Source: Guillardia theta CCMP2712
Taxonomy: Eukaryota > Cryptophyceae > Pyrenomonadales > Geminigeraceae
DNA: 30,343 nt
Reading direction: 5' to 3'
NCBI RefSeq assembly: GCF_000315625.1
Contig: NW_005434657.1
Coordinates: 752,740 to 783,082, forward strand
Position 1 is the stretch's first letter; each line of letters starts with the position of its first letter. The notes under the pieces are model-generated. The model ran no database searches, was not told the origin of the DNA, and saw only the letters and a list, made by a program, of their open reading frames with translations. Of this stretch, positions 9,665-23,715 are shown piece by piece. A program made the position numbers and the translations under genes.

Positions 9665-12600
9665 ATGGCAGATCGCTATAAAGCAGGGCGGCATGAGGAG
9701 GAGGAGGAGGAGGAGGACCAAGAGGACCTAAGGGAGCAAGAGGATCAGATACAAGAGGAAGAGGAGCATGAAGAACTAGGCGCAGGGCAGGAGGAGGAGG
9801 AGGAGGAGGAGGAGGAGGCGGAGGAGGCGGATTACTGGGAGGAAGACGGAGAGCGGGAAGAAGAAGGGGAGAAGAAGCAACAGGAACACGAGAAACGGCA
9901 GGAAGAAGAGCAAGACAACGAGGGACAAGAGATACTGGTAGATCAGAGACAAGAAACTCAACCCAAGGAATGCGAGCAAGAAGACATGGCTGGAGATGCC
10001 GGGGATCACGAGATGGAAGCTGAAAAAGATGCGAAGAACGACGGAAAGAACAGCGGACAGGAGAACAAGTCGAGTACAATCAAGTTCAAGCCTGTTAAGC
10101 AGGGCAAGGACATGCGGCTACAGTATCAAGGCAAGAGCATGGAGCAGGCTCGCAAGACGAGGACAAGTCTTGGAAGCAAGGAAATGAAAGTGGAGACTAG
10201 TAAAGGGCGGCAAAATGTAAACATGAAGAGGTTCTGTGCAGCGTTCTAAGACTGTTAACCAGGATGAACAAGTCGTGTTTGGGAAACGAGCGTCGGATGA
10301 GCAAGAGCAGGTAAGGGCTGAGCTTGTGTCTTACCTACGTGACTGATCGTTCGAGCAGTTGGACGCTTGTCCAGATGTTAGCTTCGACGGGTCCGATGAC
10401 GTGGGAAGCACCGGGGCAGTCAGAAATGTCTCAAACGATTCACATGAACGTAGAAATATCTCCAACGATTCACATGAACGCGACGTTGTCGCCAACCTAG
10501 AAAACAGGCTTGAGATGTTCAAAGAGGGCAGACTGGATTGTAGCATTTCACGGACCCATCAAACTGTTACGTCCCTGGACAGAATTGTTGTGAACTTTCC
10601 GTATCTTCAGGCTTTGAGCTTGCGGGGGCAGAAAATTAGCAATCTCCAGCCTCTTTGTTCCTTGTTATCTTTGAAGGATCTTGACATCTCTTCGAACGAC
10701 ATCCACGACATCAGCGATCTTTGTGGCTGCTTGCTGTTGCAGAGACTTGACCTGTCCAACAACAGGATAAAGGAATTGCCGGCAGTTGTCAACAACCTGG
10801 CTATGCTGAGGATATTGCTTCTTTCCAGAAACAGAATCTCTTTCTTGACTTCATTCGATGCCCTGACGTCTCTCCCGTCTTTGGTCGAGATCAGTGTCGC
10901 CGGGAATCCGGTGTGCAGGCTTGTCAACTGCAAAGAGCATATCCTTGGAGTCTTGCGACACGTTAAGATCATTGATGGGACGCCTGTGCTGGAAACTCAA
11001 CGTCAGTCTGCAGCAATCCAGTCAGCGATGAGGTGAGATCAGTTTTCAATCTCTACAGCCAATTCTGATGATGACCTTGAAAACGCCAGGCGCTTGAACT
11101 TCTTGCAAGACCATCCCAACCTGCCAATGGTGATGAGTTTCTTTCTTATGATTGTGTGTACAGGGGTTATCTAAGTTGATGTCGATGCAGGAAAGGAATC
11201 AAGAGGGAGCCAGCATGGGCAAGTACAGCATGGAAGATCTCGACGACGATCAACTTGCAAGACTTCAAGGAGTTCATCGGCGCCCCGTGCTCCCAGCCGC
11301 AGACGCTCTTGCTGCTTTCTCCGGCCGACTGTCTTCTCAGGACAGTTCCTCCATCTCAAACCTCCGCACATCTCCAGTGGCTAATGAGTCACAAGCAAGA
11401 AGCAGCAGCACGAGCTACCTACCCATCGGTCACAAGGACTCCTCTCTCTCGCACGGCAGCCCGGATGGGCGACCTCACCAGCACCGCGCGTTTGGAAGCA
11501 GCCTCCTCAGCTCCTTGCACGAAAGGATCGCCGACGCATCGAGGGGCCATGAAGATGGGGAGGCCTCGAGCTGCTCGCAGAGCAACCCGGATACCCTCAG
11601 GTTTGATGATATCAGCGCCTACACTAGGTCCACCCTCCACGATCACGCATCCGACGATCACGAGTGGAGGAGAAACGGCAGCCGCGGCAAGTCGGAAGCG
11701 GCACGAGCGCTGGACTTTTCCGAGGCAGAGAGGGAGCAAGCAGCCCTCAACTATGAGGGAGATACGGAGGACGCCAAGAAGCTCGCAGCACAGCTTGTCG
11801 CTGCTGCTGTCCCAGGTCCCTCCTGTCCTCTCCTTAGTCTGCTCCTCACGCTCTCTCTTGCGCAGTGTTCAGGAAGATGCTTCCTCCCTTTCGAGACGCC
11901 TTCAACCTCGAGCTGTTAGACTGCTACAGTGTGGAGCATGTCTTGAAGGTCCTTACAAGGCTGCTCCCCCTCCTCAGCCCCTCTGCCTTCGGTCCACCTG
12001 GCGACGAGCCGTCTGTGCGAGGGAGAGAAAGGGAGGAGACAACTAAGTCATACTTAAAGACGTCTAGCAAGTTCGTTCCTCCTGGAGGCCATCCGGCCGC
12101 CGAGCGCAAGCGCGAGGCCAGCCCGGAAGATCATGTTCAGAGCCTTTCGGAAGAGATCGAGCGGAAATTTCGCGACTATCAGAAGGTTCGCTGCTGATGA
12201 TGATGATGATGATGATGATTGTGGTGGTGGATCGGGGCGGGGTTGATGAGTATGGTGATGATGATGCTAGGGAGGTAAAGGAGGGGGAGGAGATTGTGAT
12301 TGAAACGAGGAGGACAGAATAGAAGTGAACGACTTTGACGCTGTTTCTAGGTGTTAGAGATGTACGATGTCAAAGGTACTGTCCCTCCTCCATCTCTCAA
12401 GCTACTCCTGACCTTCCCCTCACAGATTCTTCTCAGCGCAGGGCGCAGAACTCGCGCAAGAATTTCTCCATCAATGAGCCGGGGAGGAAGGATGCAGCTC
12501 CGATAGGTAAGGGGTCAGCGCCGCCTCGTCTCCTCACGGCCCCTGCAGGCAGCATCGTGGCGTCGCATTATGCGCGGGCGCGGATGATGAAGAGGGAGAA

Positions 12601-12791
12601 CGTGAGGAGCTCGTTGCCTGGGCGTCTCATCCTGACGAGCTTGTGAGCAGCAGCAGATTGTCTCGGTCAGCGAGAGGTTTGACAGGGACTCCTGCCATCG
12701 TCCTTCAGGTCCCCCATCATCACAGCTCACTGCGAACCGACTGGTTGACCGCACGTGCAGGAAGAGGAGGGAAGAACTTGTTCGAGGCTGA
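9665..12791 (+). CDS. acidic leucine-rich-repeat protein
   Basis: Exons 9665-10216, 10251-10310, 10359-11032, 11090-11129, 11164-11815, 11866-12185, 12351-12375, 12426-12506, 12549-12601 and 12651-12791; about 865 aa. If the last intron is not removed, the protein stops at 12646 instead (833 aa). The N-terminal third is a Glu/Gln/Lys-rich charged stretch, probably disordered or coiled coil. Exon 3 holds four to five SDS22-like leucine-rich repeats (LQALSLRGQKISNLQPLC, LKDLDISSNDIHDI, LQRLDLSNNRIKEL, LRILLLSRNRISFL). A cap-like end follows (VEISVAGNPVCRL, then VLRHVKIIDGTPV). The rest is low in recognised domains; exon 6 has a helical segment (FRKMLPPFRDAFNLELLDCY). LRR-cap proteins of this build are common in cilia and centrosomes, but that role is inference. 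A polyA-like AATAAA lies at 12890. Confidence 0.75.
10422..10481 (+). repeat. 30-bp in-frame tandem duplication in the LRR gene
   Basis: Two adjacent 30-bp copies encode RNVSNDSHER and RNISNDSHER, just upstream of the leucine-rich repeats. Differences are few, two of them at third codon positions and one changing Val to Ile, so the duplication is recent but under some protein-level constraint. Confidence 0.85.
12194..12270 (+). repeat. TGA/GGT-type triplet repeat inside an intron
   Basis: About seven tandem tgatga-type triplets, then ggtggtgg and more gatgatgat, lie within the 165-nt intron 12186-12350 of the leucine-rich-repeat gene. This intron is several times longer than its neighbours, and the repeat accounts for part of that length. 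Confidence 0.7.
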
Positions 12792-13915
12792 GAGCAAAGG
12801 GAAAGCTAACCGGTCCATCTACCAACTCTCTACCAAGACGAGGACAAAGCAAAGCGGGTGAAGCGATGTTAGATCAAGCTGAAAATGTCAATAAAGGTCT
12901 ATGTGTTCACGTTGCCAGCGCTCCGAGTTAAATGAAGGAGAGCAGGGTGAACTTGGAGGAGGAGGAGGAGGAGGAGGAGAAGGAGTCAGTGAGGTAGCGA
13001 GGATGTGAGCGACTGACAAGCTTAACTCCGGCAGCTGTCAGCTGCTTCTGACATTGCTGGATTCTACATTTGACAGTATCTACCTTACATTTTGATATTG
13101 GAATCCTCTCTTGAAAACCACTCTCACGAGTACGATCAGTATGGATCAATACCTTTCATAGAGAGAAGTTGCATATTCCTGGGTAAGGACCAAGTTGCGA
13201 TCCAGCATCTGTACCGATATATTCATCAGTGACAAGGTGATAAAGGACCAAGTTGCGATCCAGCATCTGTACCGATATATTCATCAGTGACAAGGTGATA
13301 AAGGACCAAGTTGCGATCCAGCATCTGTACCGATATATTCATCAGTGACAAGGTGATAAAGGACCAAGTTGCGATCCAGCATCTGTACCGATATATTCAT
13401 CAGTGACAAGGTGATAAAGGACCAAGTTGCGATCCAGCATCTGTACCGTTGTATTCATCAGTGACAAGGTGAAAGACCAGCACGAAATATTCCAACTGGA
13501 CGCGAGACAAGTGTGTCTGCCACTACCATCTCAGATACTTATATAGTAGTCCTGGTTGCTAGCGGTGATCGACGGTCCCAGTATGTCTTGTAGGCAGCAG
13601 AAACATCCCTAGCCTTTTTTTCAGCTTTTCTTTATCCAGGTATGAGTATGAGGGGGATGATGCTGCTGGGGAGGTCAGAGCGATGGCAAGGTGCGGAGGA
13701 TGAGCGGAGAGGAGGAGGAGTAGATGTGGAGCTCGACAGGATGTGAAGCACCTCGCATGAGTCGCTCCCATATCCTTGAGCATGTGAACATGCCGGCAGC
13801 GTTGTGTTGCGGGTATAGGCTGCTGGTTAGCTGCACGGCTAACTCGTCCTGAGGGGTGGAGGACACTGAGGCGAGAAGGACAAGGATAGGATCGTTGGGC
13901 TGAGGCTGACATAGG
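12792..13915. other. intergenic region with minisatellite
   Basis: No gene supported. It contains the AATAAA at 12890-12895 (probable polyA signal of the leucine-rich-repeat gene), a short GGA run near 12956-12980, the 58-bp minisatellite, and then the leader of the 5-phosphatase gene. Open frames at 13559-14145 on the minus strand are antisense to that gene and its leader. Confidence 0.5.
13185..13475. repeat. 58-bp minisatellite, five tandem copies
   Basis: Copies begin at ggaccaagttgcgatcc, with first g at 13187, 13245, 13303, 13361 and 13419, an exact 58-bp period each time. Copies 1-4 look identical. Copy 5 differs at the ccgatatattc position (ccgttgtattc) and loses part of its end (gtgaaagacc). 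The unit contains gttgcgatcc, cagcatctgtacc and cagtgacaag. It has no long open frame, and the copies abut with no unique spacers. Confidence 0.95.
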
Positions 13916-16758
13916 ATGAAGACTACTCTAGAGGACAGAGTGCACAAGATCATCTCCTCAGAGGACTCGTGCAGAGCCATCATCGAGGTGCGCAAGACCA
14001 AAAACTCCCACCCGAGGGTCATTGCTGTTATATGCCCTCTCGACTCGACGAGCCACACGGAATGCGCTCTGTTCACGTTCAAATCAAGAGTTTTCAGCTC
14101 CAAGCTCATGATTCGAAACATCGTGCCCATCCTCATGGACTTCAAGGCTGAGCTGCTGGGCGACGGTCAGTTCGAGATAAGTTTTCAGAAGAAGAACAAG
14201 CTTAAGAAAGTGGGTTACGTGTGCCAGGACGTCGCTTTTCTAGGCTCATTCCTGCAGACTCTCTTGAATGCTCAGCAGATCGCCAGCTCTTGCAAGTTTG
14301 ACACTCTCAGCGTAGCCACAGGCAAGTCGCATGCATGGGTGTTGGCGAGGTACAGCGAAGAAGACCAGGCTATCAAGCACGTTTACAACATCATCCAGAT
14401 GAACGTGACGGGCAAACTTTCGACACAAGATGGGTTTTCTCGAACAGCGTCAGGCGCCAACGCGCAGCTCAGCATCGACCCGATCATCGTGTCGTTCCTG
14501 ACCGGAGCCGCTCGCTCGGAGTGGATCCACCGGCAGCTGATGCAACGGGAGGATGAATTCACGGAGCTGAGGCCAGTGTCTGTCAAGATCTGCTCGTGGA
14601 ACGTCGGGGCCGTTCAAGGCCCGGTCTCTGCCTCCCAACTGCAGCAGTGGTTGGGAAAGGACAACGATTGCGACCTGATCTCCGTGGGCCTGCAGGAAGT
14701 GGTCAAACTCAACACCAACGCACTCATGGTCAAGGAGTCGTCCTCCGAGAGCCGAGCGTGGCTGGAGGCTATTTCCAGCGCTATCGGTGTGCCAGACAAG
14801 TACATGGTCCTGGTGTCAAGGCAGTACGTTGGCATCTATCACTTCCTCGCGGCCCGGCGAGAGCTTCTTGTCAACGGTGTGATCCGGGATGTACAGTGCA
14901 AGGCCGCCGGCTGTGGCATCTTGGGTCAGTTTGGCAACAAGGGAGCAATCTCGATCAGGGCAACTGTGTACAACTCAGGGATCTGCTTCGTCTGCTCTCA
15001 CCTCGCCGCAGGGAAGACGCAGGTAGCTGCTGAGTCTGGCGGAGTTGCCATGGCCTGACCTTGATTGTTTGACCTCAGGTGGAGAGAAGAAATTTTGATC
15101 AAATGGAGATCTCGAGGAGAACGATCTTCAGCAACTCGACACGCGGACTTGTGTACCAGCCCAGCACGAATGCTGCGGTCGACACTCCCACCATCAAGTC
15201 TGACTTGCATCAGCTATCGTCCAGCTCCCTGAGCTCCAACGATGGGTCGTCCATCGGGCCTGACGGCGGTAACTACTCCGAGTACTATCCGACAGACGTG
15301 CCGGCTACGATCGAGGGGCATGACATCATATTCTGGTACGGAGATCTCAACTATCGGATAGAGGCAGGACGGCAAAGGGTCCTGGAGTTGATTCAAGGAG
15401 GGAGCCTGGAGGAGCTCTACAACCTGGATCAACTTTTCCAGCAGAGGATGGAAGGGAACGTGTTCCTCGGATACAAAGAGACTCGCCCCAACTTCTTGCC
15501 CACGTACAAGTATGACGCTGGGACTGATGACTATGACACCAGCGAGAAGCAGCGAGCGCCGGCATGGTGCGATAGGATCCTTTGGAACTGCAAGCGAGGG
15601 TCTTGCAAGCAGGAGCATTATGCTCGGCACGAGCTGACAGCGTCCGATCACCGACCAGTGAGTGCCAAGTTCAACCTCGAAGTGACGAGGGTACTCACAG
15701 ACAAGCTCTCGCAAGTCGGCGAGCAAGTCTCACGGTCGCTGGATCACATGGACAACCAGTGCACACCCAACGTTGAGCTCGACATTAAGTCCATCAACTT
15801 CTACGACGTTCACTACCGCTGCACCCAGAAGCAGTCCGCCATGCTGAGGAATACAGGGCAGGTGTTCGTCCACTACAGGTTTATCCTCGACTTCCTCAAA
15901 GAAAACTCGGCCAAGAGGTGGCTGTCTATCGAGCCGAGGTACGGGCTTCTCATGCCGGGCGAGTCGAGGTCGATCACGTTCAAGGTGCGGGTAGGGGACG
16001 AGGCAGCACGAGTGCTGCGCGGCATCAAGCAGGAGCTCCAGGAGACCCTCGTGCTGCAGGTGGAGGGAGGAAACACGCTCTTCGTCAGCATCACCGCCCG
16101 GTGCCTGGCAACGGCCTACGGGCGAGGGCTCGATGAACTCGTCACGCACCGGTATCCCATCCGCTACTCGGGGATACACGTTGACGGCAAGTCGGGCAAG
16201 GTGATGCCGCTGCCCAAGGAGGTATGGAGGTTGGCAGGAGCCATCTTCGAGCGCGGGCTGAAGGACGACAACATCTTCCTCAAGTACGGGGAGCCAAAGG
16301 AGTTGCTGGAGATCAGGGAGTGTGTGGACACTGGTGCTCCCTTCGCCGACCACCTGGCTCCCGCCTCCTTCGCTGCTGCCCTGATCCAACTGCTGAGGAG
16401 CCTGCCGAACCCAGTGATTCCTCCGGAGGTTCGGGTGGAGTGCGTGAAGCAGCATCAGTCCAAGGAAAGGTGCTTCCGGATCCTGTCGCAGATGCCGCCG
16501 ATCAACCTGTCGGTCCTGGTCTACCTCGTTTCCCTGCTGCGCGAGCTCCTCAAGCACAGAGAGGAAAATAAGCTCTCCCCAGAGACTCTTGCATTGATCT
16601 TCAGTGCGGTGTTGATGTACCCGGAGACCGTCGATCTCTCAGTGGACGATCCTTCCTCTGAAGGGGAGCTGATGACGATCTCCGACGACATCGAGCCTCG
16701 GGCTGATCTCACCAAGGAGCAGGCGATTCTCCTGCACTTGCTGAGGAGCGATGGATGA
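13916..16758 (+). CDS. OCRL/INPP5B-type inositol polyphosphate 5-phosphatase
   Basis: Two exons, 13916-15022 and 15079-16758, with a 56-nt phase-0 intron; 928 aa. It should remove the 5-phosphate from phosphoinositides such as PI(4,5)P2 on endosome, Golgi or plasma membrane. Residues 1-125 may be a PH-like module. The catalytic domain spans about 220-570 and shows the family motifs: CSWNVG, SVGLQEV, GQFGNKGAISIR, CFVCSHLAAG, IIFWYGDLNYR, APAWCDRILW and SDHRPVSAKF. All expected active-site residues (Asn229, Glu261, Asn341, His362, Asp458, Asn460, Asp559, His560) are present. An ASH-like beta domain follows (about 575-720), then a RhoGAP-like domain (about 725-925). Where active RhoGAPs have an Arg finger in a GIFR-type loop, this protein has NIFLKYGEP, so it is probably catalytically dead, as in animal OCRL. 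A Ser-rich insert of about 60 residues splits the catalytic domain at about 388-447. Confidence 0.95.
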
Positions 16759-17465
16759 GGAGTCAGTGATCTGCGTGTAATTTACCTCCTCCCCTCCTTC
16801 AGTGAATGTCCGGGCCCGGAGGGCTCATGTAACTGGACTGAGTTTACCTCCTCAGTTTCCTCCTTCAGTGCCACGGTATGTCTGATCGACGGGCCCCGGG
16901 CCGCCCGGGCCCCCGGGCATCCAGTGATCGAGTCGGACTCGGATCAGGAGTCGGAACTGCCGCTTGACCACTTGCAACGAGGCGGTGTAGCGGGAGGGGG
17001 GGAGGGGATGGGAACAGGGGGGTCAGGGTGGGGGGATGCGGGGGTAGGGGTGTTACTTTGCTGGCTTGAAGTAGATTCCAGACTGACAGCAGGGTAGGGT
17101 AGTCCAAGGTAATTTGTGGGGTGGTCATATGGGGTTGGGGTAGGGTAGTAACGTTGCCGTTGAATGAAAATGTGGACTATGGCGAGGACTGAAGACGGAC
17201 GAGGAGGACGAGGAGGACGAGGAGGACGAGGAGGACGAGGAGTCAACTAGAGCCTAGCATTTGACCACGAGAGATCGAGGAAGAGATGTTGGGGTCAAGC
17301 AACTTCATGTCATCGCCCCGCTATGTCCTCGTCTCCCGCTTCATAAGCTCGTCTCGTAGAAAGACAAGGCATCAGCTTCTCGCAAACGAGATCAACATCG
17401 CTGAGATGGCTTGCGACAAGCACACAGACCTGCTAAAAATTCGTGTTCCTTTTTGAGTGTTTCGA
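16759..17465. other. G-rich intergenic region
   Basis: No gene. Positions 16870-16925 are very GC-rich with runs of g and c, and 16990-17150 carry repeated gggg, gggtaggg and ggggtaggggtg motifs on the plus strand. About 17195-17245 is a short 12-bp tandem repeat (gaggaggacgag-like, about four copies). The rest is the leader of the polyglutamine gene. Confidence 0.6.
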
Positions 17466-20818
<3,353 letters not shown>

Positions 20819-20948
20819 TGGCCAGAGAAGGCGCGCAACAACTCTCTCCTGCTGATGTTTTTTACTTTTCTAATTCTTTTGATTGTCAATCCCGTTGAAG
20901 TCGAACAAAGACAGTGTATATCGAACTGATCGAAGTGAAAATCTGCTT

Positions 20949-21828
20949 TCATCCTATTAGTTTGAGAATCTCTCCCTGAAAATTGACGTGGTCACAGAGC
21001 AGTCAAGCACCATCAGCGTCTCTCACCTCCATCGCCATGGGATCAATCTGAGACGGATACTGCAGCACAGGCTGTCCATTCCGGTCCACCACAAACTTCT
21101 GAAAGTTCCATGGAATGCTCTTCATGCCGAAAGTGTCCTTGAGGTAGGAGAACAGCGGGTGGGCGTACTTCCCGTTGACCTCGACCTTGGAGAAGAGAGG
21201 GAACGACACATGGTACTTGCTCTCAGCAAACTTCTTAATCTCCTCGTCAGATCCTGGCTCCTGCCCCCCGAACTGATTGCAAGGGAAGCCCAAGACCGTC
21301 AGACCTTGCTTCTGATACTTGCTGTAGAGTGTCTGGAGCTCGCGGTAGTTCACATCCGTGTACCCGCAGTTGGAGGCCAGGTTCACTATGATCACAACCT
21401 TCCCCGAGTACTTGGACAAGGAGACCTCTTCCCCATCGATCGATCTCGCCTTGAAGTCGTAGATCGAGTGCGGCTTCCCTGTGACGAGCCCAGCTACGGC
21501 GTCAGCTGCCTTCTCCGTGAAGGACTGACGAGCGATCTGGTAGGGCTTGTGAGGGAGGGTGAGCTTCTGCGACTCCTCGTTGTACTTCTGGATCTTAGAG
21601 AGCGCGATCCCTCCTTGCGGACTCGGGCTCGGCTTGCGATCTTCCTCATACGGGCTCTGCATGAAAGCGACGAACACCAAGGTAGGGAACGCGAGAAGCA
21701 CGACGAGAATCACACCGCCCCTGAGAAAGAGCTCAAGTCAGCATGCAGCAAGATGAGGATGCAGAAGTTGATGCATGCTGCCTCATGCTTTCAACCCCCA
21801 CGTTGACTCACCGCCCTGTACACCGCAT
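20949..21828 (-). CDS. glutathione peroxidase (Cys type)
   Basis: Three exons on the minus strand: 21828-21812, 21720-21027 and 20975-20949, with phases matching; 245 aa. It should reduce peroxides using glutathione or, as is common for plant-like Cys enzymes, thioredoxin. The catalytic site motif NLASNCGYTD has Cys (residue 124), not selenocysteine. GFPCNQFGGQEPG supplies the tetrad Gln and a candidate resolving Cys (153), and IPWNFQKFVVD supplies Trp and Asn. The N-terminus (VILVVLLAFPTLVFVAF) is a signal peptide or signal anchor, then about 60 linker residues, so it probably works in the secretory system or at a membrane. Without the last intron the protein would end abnormally after MAME; the spliced end is EGEILKLIG. 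It lies head-to-head with the GST gene. Confidence 0.93.
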
Positions 21829-22617
21829 GGGGCCGTTTGCTTGCGAAGGATCAGTGTTAGTACATTGCGATGATGGAAGAGGACAGAGACGAAGCTGATC
21901 TCACCTGGAATGTGCTTTTTCTTCGAGCTGCCGTGCATCTCTGATTCTTCTGAGATCAAAAAGGCGTCCGCAGACGGAGGCTCCTCGTCCTCGTTATCAG
22001 AAATTTTGGTCTTTTCTTTTGAAGTGTTCCAACTGTCTCAATTCAGCCCGAGCGACCGTGACATCCACCTGGCACGTTCAGCGTCTGAATGTCGATGTTT
22101 GAGAACGGATATGTCTATCCTCCCTCCAGGCAGGCGTTGAAGAATCAGGGAGATTCGCTAACGTCCCGGCAACAAATTTTTCCAGCTCTTCCGCTTGCTG
22201 CTTGCAACTAACAAGGTCTGAACCTTGGAAGACTTGTATGGATTACTTGTTGATACTTGTTCCTGCTTGTTGATTATCTCTCCATAGCGCTCCTGTCGCT
22301 CATTGCCTCTTTCCACTGCCGATCCTCCACTCCCGCGCTCCGGTGTCACGACATGTGGCGTGTCAGGGGGTGCTACTACTATTTTAAACGATAACATATA
22401 TTTTACCGGATGAAAAAAACAGTTTTTAAAATCTATAAATATCATGTTGCAGATACGAACCTCGTTTGACCGAGCTTTTACTATACAAATTTTCTATATA
22501 TTTCTTCTATATTGTACCAAGTTTAAATATAAGTTGAATATATAGTTTTAGAAAGTGTTAGGTGAACGCCCAATGTAACCGTTTTGTAACCAGAGTATCG
22601 ACTCATCCACCCAAACC
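21829..22617. promoter_or_regulatory. shared divergent region between GPx and GST
   Basis: About 790 bp between the two start codons. The half nearest GST (22380-22560) is AT-rich (ttttaaaatctataaatatc, tatatatttct). The half nearest GPx is mixed and contains only short open frames without domains. Both promoters must lie here. I cannot identify a specific factor site by eye. Confidence 0.45.
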
Positions 22618-23715
22618 ATGTCCCCTGCCACGAAAGTTGCGGCGATGCTGGTGATGGCGGCTACTGCTGCTGGCGTTGTAGCTGGAGAGATCCCAAAGTC
22701 GCTCTCGAGCGAGCATGACAGGATTGTCGTGTCGCATCGCCCTCAAGGAGCGACATCAGCTGCCTTCCAGCTCCACTACTTCTGCCTCCAGGGCCTTGGC
22801 GAACTCCCTCGCCTCATCCTTGAGATCTCGCAGACCCCATGTGAGTCACCAGCGCCTCCTGCTACCCCTGTAGATGCCCTGCTGCTCATGTCTGCTGCTC
22901 ATGTCTGCTGCTCGTGTTTGCTGCTCATGTTTGCTGCTCGTGTTTGCTGCTCGTCTCATCCCCTGCTGATAGCGTTGATGGCAGATGACAGCGTGATGTA
23001 CTTCACCACCAAGGAGTACAAGTCCTTTGCTCCTTTCGGTCAGATGCCCGTGCTGCATGTGAAGAAGGACGACGGGTCAGAGGCTTGGCTGGCACAGTCA
23101 GGTGCCATCGTGCGGTACCTGTCGAAGAAGCTGGGGCTCTCCGGGGCGACGGAGGAGGAGGAGAGCATGGTGGACATGGTGTTCGAGGGCTCGAAGGACA
23201 TCATGGGCAAGAAACCAGCAGTCCATGAAGCTGTTGATAGTGACAGTACCGATGCTCAACGTCTCCGTATGTATCTTGAGAAGAGCGAGGGTCTGCTGGG
23301 GTCGAAGCAGTACTTCGTCGGGGACAAGCTGACGTACGCCGACGTCGGGATGTTCCACGCGCTCTACACCCTACAGGAGGTGGGAGACAAGTACCTGGAC
23401 CGGGCAGGATACAAGTCTCTCTCTGCCTTCGTCACCCGCATGGCCTCGCTGCCGAGCTTGTCGGCCTACCTGTCGTCGGAGAGGTACTTGCGCGCTTGAC
23501 CCTGCTGCCTCCCTCCCCTCACTCGCCTCGCAGGCGCGTGCCGCTGACGGAGAAGGAGGTCAGTGACGCCTGAGGGTCGCGCGATGCTCACGCGCGGGGG
23601 AGGCGATGGGAGGTTGACTTGTGTGCTGCAGCTCGGCAAGGGGTCGGACAAGTACATCTACACGCGCGAGCTGCCGGAGGGCATGATCAGAGAGGAGGGC
23701 AAGAAGGAGCTCTGA
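22618..23715 (+). CDS. sigma-like glutathione S-transferase with signal peptide
   Basis: Four exons: 22618-22840, 22985-23483, 23534-23558, 23632-23715; 276 aa, all phases consistent. The thioredoxin-fold N-domain shows FQLHYFCLQGLGELPRLIL (catalytic-type Tyr in LHYF), the glutathione-site cis-Pro in GQMPVLHV, and QSGAIVRYLSKKLG. The helical C-domain has the hallmark DKLTYADVGMFHAL. The final exons add RVPLTEKE and end EEGKKEL. Residues 1-23 (ATKVAAMLVMAATAAGVVAG) form a signal peptide, unusual for a GST, so it may be secreted, resident in the ER, or imported further. It would conjugate glutathione to electrophiles or isomerise a substrate; the substrate is not predictable. Intron 1 (144 nt) keeps the frame open by chance through a 13-bp repeat, and reading through it would wrongly insert about 48 residues. 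Confidence 0.92.
22882..22959 (+). repeat. 13-bp tandem repeat in GST intron 1
   Basis: Six copies of a 13-bp unit (ctgctcatgtctg, with a/g and c/t variants), starting at 22882, fill over half of the 144-nt intron. Other introns of this gene are 50-73 nt, so the repeat is the reason this intron is longer. Confidence 0.85.

Noticed and set aside
9575-9670. tRNA-like segment (ggacttcaag and ttcgaatcc), possibly a tRNA-Sec
   Set aside because: The T-loop-like ttcgaat is not flanked by complementary stems, the anticodon arm does not pair, and no acceptor stem closes.
11816-11919. Exon 5 of the LRR gene running on to a stop at 11919
   Set aside because: The segment is pyrimidine-rich and ends in gcgcag; splicing in phase 1 joins to a long helical frame instead.
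13185-13475. CRISPR-like array
   Set aside because: The 58-bp units abut directly with no unique spacers, and the genome is eukaryotic; this is a minisatellite.
13675-14145. Long minus-strand open frame opposite the 5-phosphatase start
   Set aside because: Antisense to clear coding sequence, with no recognisable domain.
15730-16557. 275-residue minus-strand open frame
   Set aside because: Mirror of the ASH/RhoGAP coding region; its composition is explained by codon bias on the sense strand.
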